A DNA stretch of 64,000 nt from Aquisphaera giovannonii (GTDB lineage: Bacteria > Planctomycetota > Planctomycetia > Isosphaerales > Isosphaeraceae), in contig NZ_CP042997.1 in assembly GCF_008087625.1 (NCBI RefSeq), positions 7,378,001 through 7,442,000 of the forward strand. Direction: 5' to 3'. Under the pieces are notes generated by a model, which was not told where the DNA came from, made no database searches, and saw nothing but the letters and a program-made list of their open reading frames with translations. Positions 54,364 to 63,095 of this stretch are shown here, in pieces. Position numbers and translations under genes: made by a program. Every line of letters starts with the position of its first letter. The stretch's first letter is position 1.

Positions 54364-55206
54364 TCATGCCGATCCCGGCCAGTCCCCCTCGAACACCTCG
54401 GTTGCAGGGCCGGTCATGAAGACGGAGGCATCGGGCTCGGGCCATTCCAGGGTGAGGTCGCCCCCCGGCAGGTGGGCGAGGATGCGACGGTCCGTCCGTC
54501 CGGTCAGGACGCCCGCGACGCAGACCGCGCAGGCCCCGGTCCCGCAGGCCATGGTGATGCCCGAGCCGCGTTCCCACGTCCGCATCCGCACCTCGCCGCG
54601 GCTCACGATGTCCACCACGTGCGCGTTCACGCGCCCGGGGAAGGCCGGGTGATTCTCGAGTAGCGGGCCCAGGACCTCCAGGGGGAAGCGGACCACGTCC
54701 TCCACGAACGCGACCGCGTGCGGATTCCCCATTGAGACGGCCGTGACCTTCAGGACCTGATCCCCGAGCTCGATTGGCACGTCGATCGGCGGATCGCCCG
54801 GGAGGGTCGTCGGGATGGCATCGGCATCCAGGACAGGAGGCGCCATGTCGACGCGGACCCTCCTGGCCTTACCACCTACGACCTCCAGGTCGAGCTGCAG
54901 GACCCCCCGGCCGGTCTCCACCGAGACCCGTTCCTTCCGAGCGAGGCCGTGGTCGTGCAGGTACTTGGCGACGCAACGCACCCCGTTGCCGCACATCTCC
55001 CCCTCGGAGCCGTCGGCGTTGAACATCCGCATCCGCGCATCGGCTCGGTCGGAAGGCATGATCAGGATCAAGCCATCGGCCCCCACGCCCCGATGGCGGT
55101 CGCTGAGGATCACGGCCAGTGACGCGGGATCGCCGGGGGGATCCTGGCGGAAGGTGTCGACATAGACGTAGTCGTTACCGAGCCCGTGCATCTTCGTGAA
55201 CTTCAT
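54364..55206 (-). CDS. dapF: Diaminopimelate epimerase DapF
   Basis: A 280-residue enzyme that converts LL- to meso-diaminopimelate for lysine and peptidoglycan synthesis. Both active-site cysteines are present: Cys72 in EGEMCGNG and Cys221 in TMACGTGAC. The N terminus FTKMHGLGNDYVYVD and the GNPHAVAFVEDV segment are diagnostic. ATG 55206 begins the conserved sequence; ATG 55275 would add 23 unrelated residues. Two duplicated halves are visible, as expected for the fold. It supports a DAP-type peptidoglycan or lysine route in this planctomycete. Confidence 0.95.
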   Translation of the reverse strand: MKFTKMHGLGNDYVYVDTFRQDPPGDPASLAVILSDRHRGVGADGLILIMPSDRADARMRMFNADGSEGEMCGNGVRCVAKYLHDHGLARKERVSVETGRGVLQLDLEVVGGKARRVRVDMAPPVLDADAIPTTLPGDPPIDVPIELGDQVLKVTAVSMGNPHAVAFVEDVVRFPLEVLGPLLENHPAFPGRVNAHVVDIVSRGEVRMRTWERGSGITMACGTGACAVCVAGVLTGRTDRRILAHLPGGDLTLEWPEPDASVFMTGPATEVFEGDWPGSA

Positions 55207-55415
55207 GATCGGTTCGTCATCGAGCGAATCGGATTGGGGCCAGCGCCAGGAACGCCACTTCGCAGACTCTAACATCGGGACGCCCGCCGTGAAAGCGGTG
55301 CGACCGTCCCGGGAGTTCTCCACGCGGTTGTGCAACGGCCCTTGTGAGATCGGCCCGGGCTGTCTAACGTGAGATGGGCTGACAGATTCACCTCCCTGGC
55401 CCCCCGAGGCCCCTC

Positions 55416-56222
55416 ATGCTCGGCACGAATGCGACGGCGTACGACCTCCGTTTTCGGTTCCTCGACATCCCGGTCCGGATCCATCCCCTCTTCTGGATGG
55501 TCACGGCCTTCATGGGATGGCAGGACCACAACATGCCGTTCGTCGCCCTCTGGATCCTCTGCGTGCTGGTCTCCATCCTGGTGCACGAATACGGCCACGG
55601 GCTTATGGCCAGGCATTTCGGCGGCTCGCCGTCCATCGTGCTTTATGGGCTGGGAGGTCTCTGCATCTCGCCGGCCGAACGGACGCCGGCTCAGCGCCTG
55701 GCCGTCCTGTTCTCGGGGCCGGGTGCCGGGTTCGTCCTGCTCGGGCTCGTGATGGTCATCACGACCGCCATCTGGGGGATCACTCCCTACGAGCATGTGG
55801 CGATGATGCGCTACACGCTGGGGCTGGGGGGAGATGAAGAGAGCGTGCTGAGGGCCTTCTTCAGGATTCCCAACGTGCCGCTGCGCCTGTGCTATGACTT
55901 CCTAGTCCAGATCAATCTCTTCTGGGGCCTGGTCAATCTCCTGCCGATCTACCCCCTGGATGGCGGCCAGGCCACCCAGGTCGTGATGTCCCAGCTCGAT
56001 CGTCGCCACGGGGCACGCCGCAGCCACATCGTTTCCTTCGTGACCGCGGGTGTGTTGGCAGTCGGATCCTTCGTCTACACCCGCATGATGCACAATCGGG
56101 ATGACTACTTCCTCCTCATCTTCTTCGGGATGCTGGCTCTCCTCAACTATCAGATGCTCCAGGCATATCATGTCGCCCATTCCTATGGCCTGGACTCCAG
56201 TGATGATTACTGGCGTCGGTAG
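55416..56222 (+). CDS. Site-2 protease family (M50) membrane metalloprotease
   Basis: A 268-residue intramembrane protease-like protein. The zinc motif HEYGH (His57, Glu58, His61) lies in a hydrophobic helix, and the third ligand is in NLLPIYPLDGGQ (about residues 175-186). About five to six hydrophobic segments fit the M50B group (rhomboid-unrelated, SpoIVFB/FtsH-independent type). Such enzymes cleave within or next to membrane helices, often to release a regulator; no anti-sigma partner is adjacent. A short inverted repeat at 56263-56284 follows the gene and may end its transcript. Confidence 0.88.
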   Translation: MLGTNATAYDLRFRFLDIPVRIHPLFWMVTAFMGWQDHNMPFVALWILCVLVSILVHEYGHGLMARHFGGSPSIVLYGLGGLCISPAERTPAQRLAVLFSGPGAGFVLLGLVMVITTAIWGITPYEHVAMMRYTLGLGGDEESVLRAFFRIPNVPLRLCYDFLVQINLFWGLVNLLPIYPLDGGQATQVVMSQLDRRHGARRSHIVSFVTAGVLAVGSFVYTRMMHNRDDYFLLIFFGMLALLNYQMLQAYHVAHSYGLDSSDDYWRR

Positions 56223-56262
56223 ATCCCGCCTGATCGGCTCGAAGCAGCGGGACCAAAGACGG

Positions 56263-56284
56263 ACCTCGAGAAGGCCTTCGAGGT
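56263..56284 (+). terminator. Short hairpin after the M50 protease gene
   Basis: ACCTCGA (56263-56269) pairs with TCGAGGT (56278-56284) around an 8-base loop, 41 bases after the stop. There is no T tract; termination is a guess from position. Confidence 0.3.
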
Positions 56285-56294
56285 AAGCACTCAC

Positions 56295-56310
56295 GCACGC
56301 AATTGTGTGC
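56295..56310. promoter_or_regulatory. Imperfect palindrome upstream of lon
   Basis: GCACGCAATTGTGTGC is symmetric around AATT except for one mismatched pair. It lies about 195 bases upstream of the lon ATG in an otherwise gene-free region and could be a regulator-binding site. No known heat-shock operator (CIRCE or HAIR) was recognised. Confidence 0.25.
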
Positions 56311-56504
56311 CTAGGGCAATCTCGGCGCGCGAATGACCCTTCAATGCATATGTGCAACAGAATCCACGGTCGATTGCCTTGCACCCGACGAGAGACCTCT
56401 TTCTTTTGGCCGTCTCTTGCAACACAATTCGATGGCCTCGGTAGAGCGAATCGCTTCCAGTCTGGCCGGCACTGAGCTTGCCGGAGAGAGCAGAAATTCC
56501 ATCC

Positions 56505-59102
56505 ATGCCAGCACGCAAGAGTAAGACCTCATCCGCAGCCGTCTCGACCACCAGGCCGGCGGGCGAGGCCGGTGCCGAGAGACGCAAGGAGAGGCGAGGG
56601 CGTGCGGGCCTGCCGGCGCCTTCGTCGAGGCGGGGCGTGTCGGAGTCTCCGGATCGGATTGCGCTGCTGCCCCTTAGATCCGATGTCGTGTTCCCGCAGA
56701 CGGTTGTGCCGCTGGTCATTAGCCGACCGAACGGGATCCGGCTCGTCGATGATGTGCTCGTGTCGGAGCGGATGGTGGGGCTCGCCAGCCAGCTCAACCC
56801 CGAGGTGGACGACCCCGGCATTGCGGACCTCTATCCGACGGTCTGCATCGGCAGCGTCCTGAAGATGCTCAAATTCCCCGACGGCTCCACCCGGATCGTC
56901 TGTCAGGGGCAGTCCCGGGCAAGGCTGCTGCGGGTGGTGCAGACCGAGCCGTATCTCATCGGCGAGATCGAAACCCTCGAGGAGGAGCTGGACGAGGGGG
57001 TAGAAGTCGATGCCCTGGTGCATCACGTCAACAGGCTGTTCCAGCGTCTCGTCGATCAGAGCCAGCAGATCCCGGAGGAGCTCCAGGTCGCGGCGATGAA
57101 TACCCATGAGCCGGGCCGGCTCGCGGACCTCCTCGCCTCGAGCCTCCCCTTCTCGATCGAGGAGCGTCAGACCCTGCTCGGAGAGGTCAACGTCCGCTCC
57201 AGGTTGGAGCGGCTGGGCCAGTACCTGGCGAGGCAGCTCGCCATCGTGGAGCTCTCGACGAAGATACAGGAGCAGGTGGGCTCCGAACTGTCCAAGGCGC
57301 AGCGCGATCATTTCCTGCGGCAGCAAATCAAGGCCATCCAGGAGGAGCTCGGCGAGCCCGAGTCGGAGAATCCGGAGGTCGCCGAGCTCTGGGAGCGGCT
57401 CAAGGCGGCCGGCCCGCCTACGGAGGTCCTGAAGGAGGCGGAGCGCGAGCTCGAGCGATTGGGCGGGATGCATCCGAGCTCGGCCGAATACTCGATCGTG
57501 CGGACCTATCTGGACTGGCTGGCCATCCTCCCCTGGGCCAAGTGCAGCCGCGACCGGTTGGACCTTCGCCGGGCCCGCAAGGTCCTGGACGAGGACCACT
57601 ACGACCTGGAGAAGATCAAGGAGCGGATCCTCGAGTATCTCGCCGTCCGCAAGCTGAAGAAGGACATGAAGGGTCCGATCCTCTGCCTGGCCGGCCCGCC
57701 CGGCACGGGGAAGACGTCGCTGGGCAAGAGCATCGCGCGGGCGCTCGGCCGCGAGTTCGTCCGCGTCAGCCTGGGCGGTGTCCACGACGAGGCCGAGATC
57801 CGCGGCCACCGAAGGACTTACGTCGCCGCCATGCCCGGGCGGATCATCCACGGGCTCCGCAAGGCGGGGACCAACAATCCGGTCTTCATGCTGGACGAGG
57901 TGGACAAGCTGGGGGCGGACTTCCGGGGCGATCCGTCTGCCGCCCTCCTGGAGGTCCTGGACCCCGAGCAGAACTCCACCTTCCGCGACCACTATCTCGA
58001 CGTCGATTTCGACCTGTCCCGGGTGATGTTCATCGCCACCGCGAACATGCTCGAGTCCATCCCCTCGCCGCTCCTGGACCGGATGGAGGTCCTCCAGCTC
58101 CCCGGATACAGCGAGGAGGAGAAGGTCCTGATCGCGCAGAAGTACATCATCCCCAAACAGCTCGACGCGCACGGCCTGACGGTCTCGGACCTCGAGATCA
58201 CCGAACTGGGCCTGAAGCGGATCATCGCCGACTACACGCGCGAGGCCGGCCTGCGGAATCTGGAGCGGGAGATCGCGGCCGTTTGCCGCAAGGCCGCGAG
58301 GCGGCGTGCGGAGGGGAGGCGGGGTACGGTGACCGTCGGTCCCGCTCAGCTCGCCGAACTGCTGGGACCTTCGCGTTTCTACCGCGAGCTCGCCGACCGC
58401 ACGGGCATCCCCGGCGTGGCCACCGGCCTGGCCTGGACGCCGACGGGGGGCGAGATCCTCTTCATCGAGGCGACGGGCATGCCCGGAAAGGGACAACTCA
58501 CCCTCACCGGCCTCCTCGGCGACTCGATGAGAGAGAGTGCCCAGGCGGCGATGAGTTACCTGAAGAGTCATGCACGGGTGTTGGACCTGGATGCATCGCG
58601 CTTCAACAAGACCGACGTGCACATCCACGTCCCCGCGGGCGCCGTCCCCAAGGACGGTCCCTCGGCGGGGGTCGCCATAGCCTCCGCCCTGATCAGCCTC
58701 TTCCGTGACTTGCCGATCAAGGAGGCGCTCGCCATGACCGGCGAGGTGACACTGACCGGCCGGGTGCTCCCCGTCGGCGGGGTCCGCGAGAAGGTCCTGG
58801 CCGCGAGGCGGGCGGGCATCCGCACCCTTCTGATTCCCAGGCACAACGAGAAGGACCTGGTGGAGCTGCCAGCGGATGTGAAGGCCGACCTCAGCTTCAA
58901 GATCGTCGACACGCTCGACGACGTGGTGCCGCGGCTTTTCGAGGGTCGGGGATCCAGGGAGCGGACCAAGCCGGGGCCGATCAAGCCCCGGTCGCGTCGG
59001 GTCATGGCAGACAAAAAGCCGACCGCGGTCTCCAGGCCAGTCCCGCCCAAGTCCGAGATGTCTCGCGGCGGCTCGAAGCCGCGACGACCGCCGAATCCTT
59101 GA
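56505..59102 (+). CDS. lon: ATP-dependent protease Lon (LonA)
   Basis: 865 residues from ATG 56505 (TTG 56478 is an in-frame alternative). The order is a basic, low-complexity N-terminal extension of about 50 residues, the Lon substrate-binding domain (LPLRSDVVFPQTVVPLVI onward), the helical linker with RDHFLRQQIKAIQEELGE, and the AAA+ module with Walker A GPPGTGKTS at about 397. The protease domain has Ser720 in KDGPSAG and Lys763 in REKVLAARR; their 43-residue spacing equals that of the E. coli enzyme. A basic, Pro/Lys/Arg-rich tail of about 45 residues follows the usual C terminus. It is cytosolic and degrades damaged and regulatory proteins. Confidence 0.95.
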   Translation: MPARKSKTSSAAVSTTRPAGEAGAERRKERRGRAGLPAPSSRRGVSESPDRIALLPLRSDVVFPQTVVPLVISRPNGIRLVDDVLVSERMVGLASQLNPEVDDPGIADLYPTVCIGSVLKMLKFPDGSTRIVCQGQSRARLLRVVQTEPYLIGEIETLEEELDEGVEVDALVHHVNRLFQRLVDQSQQIPEELQVAAMNTHEPGRLADLLASSLPFSIEERQTLLGEVNVRSRLERLGQYLARQLAIVELSTKIQEQVGSELSKAQRDHFLRQQIKAIQEELGEPESENPEVAELWERLKAAGPPTEVLKEAERELERLGGMHPSSAEYSIVRTYLDWLAILPWAKCSRDRLDLRRARKVLDEDHYDLEKIKERILEYLAVRKLKKDMKGPILCLAGPPGTGKTSLGKSIARALGREFVRVSLGGVHDEAEIRGHRRTYVAAMPGRIIHGLRKAGTNNPVFMLDEVDKLGADFRGDPSAALLEVLDPEQNSTFRDHYLDVDFDLSRVMFIATANMLESIPSPLLDRMEVLQLPGYSEEEKVLIAQKYIIPKQLDAHGLTVSDLEITELGLKRIIADYTREAGLRNLEREIAAVCRKAARRRAEGRRGTVTVGPAQLAELLGPSRFYRELADRTGIPGVATGLAWTPTGGEILFIEATGMPGKGQLTLTGLLGDSMRESAQAAMSYLKSHARVLDLDASRFNKTDVHIHVPAGAVPKDGPSAGVAIASALISLFRDLPIKEALAMTGEVTLTGRVLPVGGVREKVLAARRAGIRTLLIPRHNEKDLVELPADVKADLSFKIVDTLDDVVPRLFEGRGSRERTKPGPIKPRSRRVMADKKPTAVSRPVPPKSEMSRGGSKPRRPPNP

Positions 59103-59133
59103 TTTCACGCCGTCCCCCCGGCGACGTCACGCG

Positions 59134-60690
59134 ATGCCAGCTCAGCCCGTCCAGCCCGTCCGAGTTCGACTGGGAAACGTCTCCAAGCGGTTCCACGCCG
59201 TCGCGGCGCTGCGAGGCGTCGACCTGAGCTTGGTGGGCGGCGAGATCCACGCCCTTTGCGGGGAGAATGGCGCGGGCAAGAGCACCCTGATCTCAATCCT
59301 CGGCGGCATGACCCGGCCGGATGCGGGTGTGATCGAGATCGACGATGCCGAGGCGCGGTTCCGGGCGCCGGCGGACGCCCTGGCCGCCGGGATCGCGGTG
59401 ATCTATCAGGAGTTGAGCCTCGTCGAGCCGTTCACGGTCGCCGAGAACCTCGCCCTGGGCCAGGAGGTTCGCCGAGGATTCCGGATCGACCGTCGCGCGA
59501 TCCGCGCCCGCGCGGCCGCGTTGCTACAGGAGCTCAAATTCGACCTCGACCCGGACGCCGAGGTGGCCGGCCTGTCCGTCGGCCGGCGACAGCAGGTCGA
59601 GATCGCCCGGGCACTCGGCCGGCGTGCACGGATACTGATCCTCGACGAGCCGACCGCCGCCCTCTCCCGCGCGGAGGCGGGACGCCTCTTCGAGATCCTT
59701 CACGGGCTGAGGGAGCGCGGTCTCGCGATCGTCTACGTGTCGCACCACCTGGACGAGGTCTTCGCGCTGGCCGACCGGATCACCGTCCTGCGCGACGGCT
59801 CAAGGGTGGGCACGTGGAAGGCGGCCGAACTGACTCTGCCGGACGTGGTCTCCCACATGGTCGGCGAGGCCGTGGACGTCCGCCCCACCTCGACTCGGAC
59901 AATCTCCGCGGAAGCCCCGCTGAAGGTCGTCGCGGCGTCCGGTCGCAGTTTCCGGGATGTGGACTTGGAGTTGCACCGGGGCGAGGTCATCGGGCTCACG
60001 GGCCTTGCGGGATCCGGGTATGACGACCTGACGGCTGCGCTGTTCGGCGTTGTCCCCTTCTCGTCGGGGGAGGTCTTCTGGAAGGGCCGCCCTTTTTGCC
60101 CCCGCCACCCCCGACAGGCGCGTGCCGAGGGGGTGGCGTACGTCCCTCCGGACCGTCGCCGGCAGGGTCTTCTGCCCTCCCGGAGCATCATGGAAAACCT
60201 GACGCTCGCCGCCGTGGAGACGCTGGCGCGATTCGGCTGGCTCCTCCCGGGCCGTAGGGGTGAGCTGGCCGCCGCCTGGTGCCGACGCTTCGATGTCGCG
60301 GCGGCGAGGCTCTCGCAGGGGGTGCTTACGCTCTCCGGGGGCAACCAGCAGAAGGTCCTCCTGGCGCGATGGGCCGCCATCCGGCCTTCGCTCTTCCTCC
60401 TCAACGAGCCGACCCGCGGCATCGACGTGAAGACCCGCGAGGCGATTCATCGCTGGATCGACGAGCTCGCCGACGGCGGTTGCTGCGTCCTCCTCGCCTC
60501 GTCCGACGCACAGGAGATCGTCCGCCTGGCCGACCGCTGCCTGGTCTTCCGGGCCGGCCGGGTCATCGACGATCTCGATCGCGACTCGCTCCGCGAGCAG
60601 ACCCTGATTGCGGCGATGATGGGCGAATCCCGGGGCTCGACCGTGCCGCCCCCGCGTCCCACGCCGGCCGAGACTCGGAACGACCGATGA
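59134..60690 (+). CDS. Ribose-type sugar ABC transporter ATPase (two NBDs)
   Basis: A 518-residue RbsA/MglA-like protein with two fused nucleotide-binding domains. NBD1 is intact: Walker A GENGAGKST (43-51), the signature LSVGRRQQVEIARAL (about 148-162), and Walker B LILDEPTAALS. NBD2 has the degenerate GLAGSGYDD loop usual for this family, a good LSGGNQQKVLLARW signature, and Walker B LFLLNEPTRGID with Asn where the Asp usually lies. It couples ATP hydrolysis to sugar import through the permease that overlaps its stop by ATGA at 60687-60690. The binding protein of the same family is at 37655-38623, not adjacent. Confidence 0.92.
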   Translation: MPAQPVQPVRVRLGNVSKRFHAVAALRGVDLSLVGGEIHALCGENGAGKSTLISILGGMTRPDAGVIEIDDAEARFRAPADALAAGIAVIYQELSLVEPFTVAENLALGQEVRRGFRIDRRAIRARAAALLQELKFDLDPDAEVAGLSVGRRQQVEIARALGRRARILILDEPTAALSRAEAGRLFEILHGLRERGLAIVYVSHHLDEVFALADRITVLRDGSRVGTWKAAELTLPDVVSHMVGEAVDVRPTSTRTISAEAPLKVVAASGRSFRDVDLELHRGEVIGLTGLAGSGYDDLTAALFGVVPFSSGEVFWKGRPFCPRHPRQARAEGVAYVPPDRRRQGLLPSRSIMENLTLAAVETLARFGWLLPGRRGELAAAWCRRFDVAAARLSQGVLTLSGGNQQKVLLARWAAIRPSLFLLNEPTRGIDVKTREAIHRWIDELADGGCCVLLASSDAQEIVRLADRCLVFRAGRVIDDLDRDSLREQTLIAAMMGESRGSTVPPPRPTPAETRNDR

Positions 60691-61634
60691 ATCCCTCCCT
60701 ACGCCCGCTCCTGAAACGCCTCCCACAGCTGCTCCTGGTGCTCGGCGCGCTCGCGGTCATGTTCCGCACCGAGAACTTCCTGACGGCGCCGACGCTGACG
60801 AGCATCCTGACGCAGGCCAGCATCGTCGGCGTGCTGGCCATCGGCCAGGCGTTCGTGCTGGTCGGCGGCGGATTCGACCTGTCCCAGGGCTCCATGATGG
60901 CCCTCACGGCCGCGGTCGCGGGCCTGCTCGCCCAGCGTGGGTGCCCCTCCGCGGCCGTGGCCACGCTCGTGCTCGCGCTCGGGGCCGTGCTCGGGTCCGT
61001 GAACGGCCTGATGGTCGCCGCCGTGCGGACCAATCCGTTCGTCACCACGCTGAGCACGCTGCTCATCTACCGGGGCGCGGCGTTCATCGCCCTCGACGGC
61101 CAGCCGATCTCGAACATCCGTGCATTCCAGGCCATCGACACGGGAGTGAACGTCGGCGGGACCTATTTGCTGCTGCGCGGCGTGCTCTTCCTCGGGCTGA
61201 CCGTCGCGGCCTGGCTCATCCTCCGCCAGACGGTCTTCGGCCAGCACGTCTACGCGCTGGGCGGCAATGCCGAGGCGGCCCGCCTCGCGGGCGTGCGGAC
61301 GTCGAGGCTGAAGGTCGCCACGTTCGTCCTGAGCGGGATGGCCGCAGGGCTGGCGACCATCTTCTTCCTCTCGTGGGTCCGCGTGGCCAAGCCCGACACC
61401 GCCAGCGGCTATGAGCTGGATTCGATCGCCGCGTGCGTCGTGGGCGGGGTGTCGCTCCAGGGGGGCCGGGGGAGCATCCTGGGCGCGGCCGCCGGATGCC
61501 TGCTCCTCCAGGCGCTCCGCACCCAGATTACGATGAGCGGCTCGCCGGAGGAGTATCGCACGTTCATCACCGGCCTGGTGATCCTCGTCTTCGCCGCGGC
61601 CGATGCCCTGGCGAGGCGGAACGAGCGGGACTGA
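60687..61634 (+). CDS. Ribose-type sugar ABC transporter permease (RbsC-like)
   Basis: A 315-residue inner-membrane permease with about eight to ten hydrophobic segments. Family landmarks are LSGSMMAL-like DLSQGSMMALTAAVAG (about 62-77), NGLMVAAVRTNPFVTTLSTLLIYRG (about 105-129), FGQHVYALGGNAEAARLAGV (about 185-204; the EAA-like coupling loop), and CVVGGVSLQGGRGSILG near the C terminus. The start ATG overlaps the ATPase stop. It forms the translocation path for a pentose or similar sugar. Confidence 0.92.
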   Translation: MNPSLRPLLKRLPQLLLVLGALAVMFRTENFLTAPTLTSILTQASIVGVLAIGQAFVLVGGGFDLSQGSMMALTAAVAGLLAQRGCPSAAVATLVLALGAVLGSVNGLMVAAVRTNPFVTTLSTLLIYRGAAFIALDGQPISNIRAFQAIDTGVNVGGTYLLLRGVLFLGLTVAAWLILRQTVFGQHVYALGGNAEAARLAGVRTSRLKVATFVLSGMAAGLATIFFLSWVRVAKPDTASGYELDSIAACVVGGVSLQGGRGSILGAAAGCLLLQALRTQITMSGSPEEYRTFITGLVILVFAAADALARRNERD

Positions 61635-61659
61635 GGCCTGACTGGCGCGACCGAGCCGA

Positions 61660-63036
61660 TCAGGGCGGGGCATCGCCCCGGCCGGCCGTCCGATCCCAGA
61701 TCGCGAACGCGACGAGTCCTGCCAGCAGCGAGCCGACCCCGTACGCCAGGACGAGGCGGTCGGTCGTGCCGAAGACGAAGAGCCAACCGAGCAGGGCGAT
61801 CACGGCCGGGATCGGATAGAACGGCATGCGGAACGGCAATCGCGCCTTTGCATCGGGGCGAGCATGGAGCAGGAACACGGTGACGATCTGCCCCACGAAC
61901 TGGATCAGGATCCGGGAGCTCAGCAGCGCCGCGATGATCGTCTCCAGCTCGAACAGGCATGCCGCCATGGTGATCCCGCCGATGAGGATCAGGCTCCGAT
62001 GCGGGAAGTCTCCGCGGGGATGGGTCGCCGCGAACGCCCGGAAGAAGTGGCCCGCCTTCGCCGACGCATAGGGGACGCGGCTGTACGCCAGCAGCGAGGC
62101 GAAGACCGAGGCCATGGCCGTCCAGACGATCATCGCCGAGACCAGCCCCGCCGCGGCGCTTCCGTGGACCCGGAGCATCATGTCGGTGGCCGCGTGGTCG
62201 GACTTCACGACCTCGCGGCACGGTACGACGCCCAGGATGCTGACGTTCATGGTCAAGTAGACGAGCGAGACCAGGACGACGGAGATCAGGATCGACCGGG
62301 GGATCGTGCGGGCCGGCTCGGCCACCTCGTCGCCCAGGTAGCAGACCTGGTAGTACCCCAGGTAATCGTACATGGCGATCGCCAGCGCCGCGCCGAGCCC
62401 AAGCGCATTCGCGCCGGTCGGCGACCAGGCATCGGGCGGGAAGTCGAAGGCGCGCGAGGCGTCGAAGTTCAGGAGGCCCGTGGCGATGACCCAGCCGACG
62501 GTCGCGAGCATCCCGACCCACAGGACGACCATCAGGCGCCCGGCCATCTCGATCCGCCGGTACGCCAGCAGCGTGGCGAGCCCCATGACGCCGACTGCTG
62601 CGACCTGACCCCACGCGACCCTCCCCGGCAGGCCCGGCAGGAAGTCGCCCCAGCTCCAGGCCGTCCCGAGCAGCGCGGGCGAGAAATAGCCCAGGTATTT
62701 GGCCAGCCCGACGGCCCCGGAGGCGATCTCCAGGGGGCCGCTGAAGAAGAATTGCCACACGAACAGGAACTTCAGGAGCCGCCCGGCGCGGCCGTCCCCG
62801 TATGCCGAGTCGTAGAAATGATACGTCCCCCCCGAGCCGGGGAAGGCGGCCGCGAGCTCGCACCAGACGAGGCCGTCGGCCAGCGCGACGGCCGCCCCGA
62901 GCACCCAGCCGGCCATCGCCTGGGGGCCGTTCATGCTGGCGACCAGGAGCGGTATCGTGATGAACGGGCCGATGCCGACCATCGTGGACGTATTCAGGCT
63001 GACCGCCTCGAGCAGTCGCAGACGCCGCTGCAGCAT
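61660..63036 (-). CDS. APC-superfamily amino acid permease
   Basis: A 458-residue membrane protein with about 12 hydrophobic helices. The unwound helix 1 region reads NTSTMVGIGPFITIPLL (about 15-31), followed by GWVLGAAVALADGLVWCELAAAFPGSGGTYHF (about 43-74), both typical of amino acid/polyamine/organocation carriers. It probably imports or exchanges an amino acid or polyamine, but the substrate is unknown. It lies 59 bases downstream of hslU on the same strand and converges with the sugar permease gene 25 bases away. Confidence 0.9.
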   Translation of the reverse strand: MLQRRLRLLEAVSLNTSTMVGIGPFITIPLLVASMNGPQAMAGWVLGAAVALADGLVWCELAAAFPGSGGTYHFYDSAYGDGRAGRLLKFLFVWQFFFSGPLEIASGAVGLAKYLGYFSPALLGTAWSWGDFLPGLPGRVAWGQVAAVGVMGLATLLAYRRIEMAGRLMVVLWVGMLATVGWVIATGLLNFDASRAFDFPPDAWSPTGANALGLGAALAIAMYDYLGYYQVCYLGDEVAEPARTIPRSILISVVLVSLVYLTMNVSILGVVPCREVVKSDHAATDMMLRVHGSAAAGLVSAMIVWTAMASVFASLLAYSRVPYASAKAGHFFRAFAATHPRGDFPHRSLILIGGITMAACLFELETIIAALLSSRILIQFVGQIVTVFLLHARPDAKARLPFRMPFYPIPAVIALLGWLFVFGTTDRLVLAYGVGSLLAGLVAFAIWDRTAGRGDAPP

Positions 63037-63095
63037 CGCGCGGGCCTCCCTCCGGCGGGGGTTTCCGTCCGGGCCACGGCCGACTCGGCTCCGGG

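Noticed and set aside
60699-61673. Minus-strand open frame opposite the sugar permease
   Set aside because: Glu/Asp/Gly/His-rich antisense of a typical RbsC-like permease.
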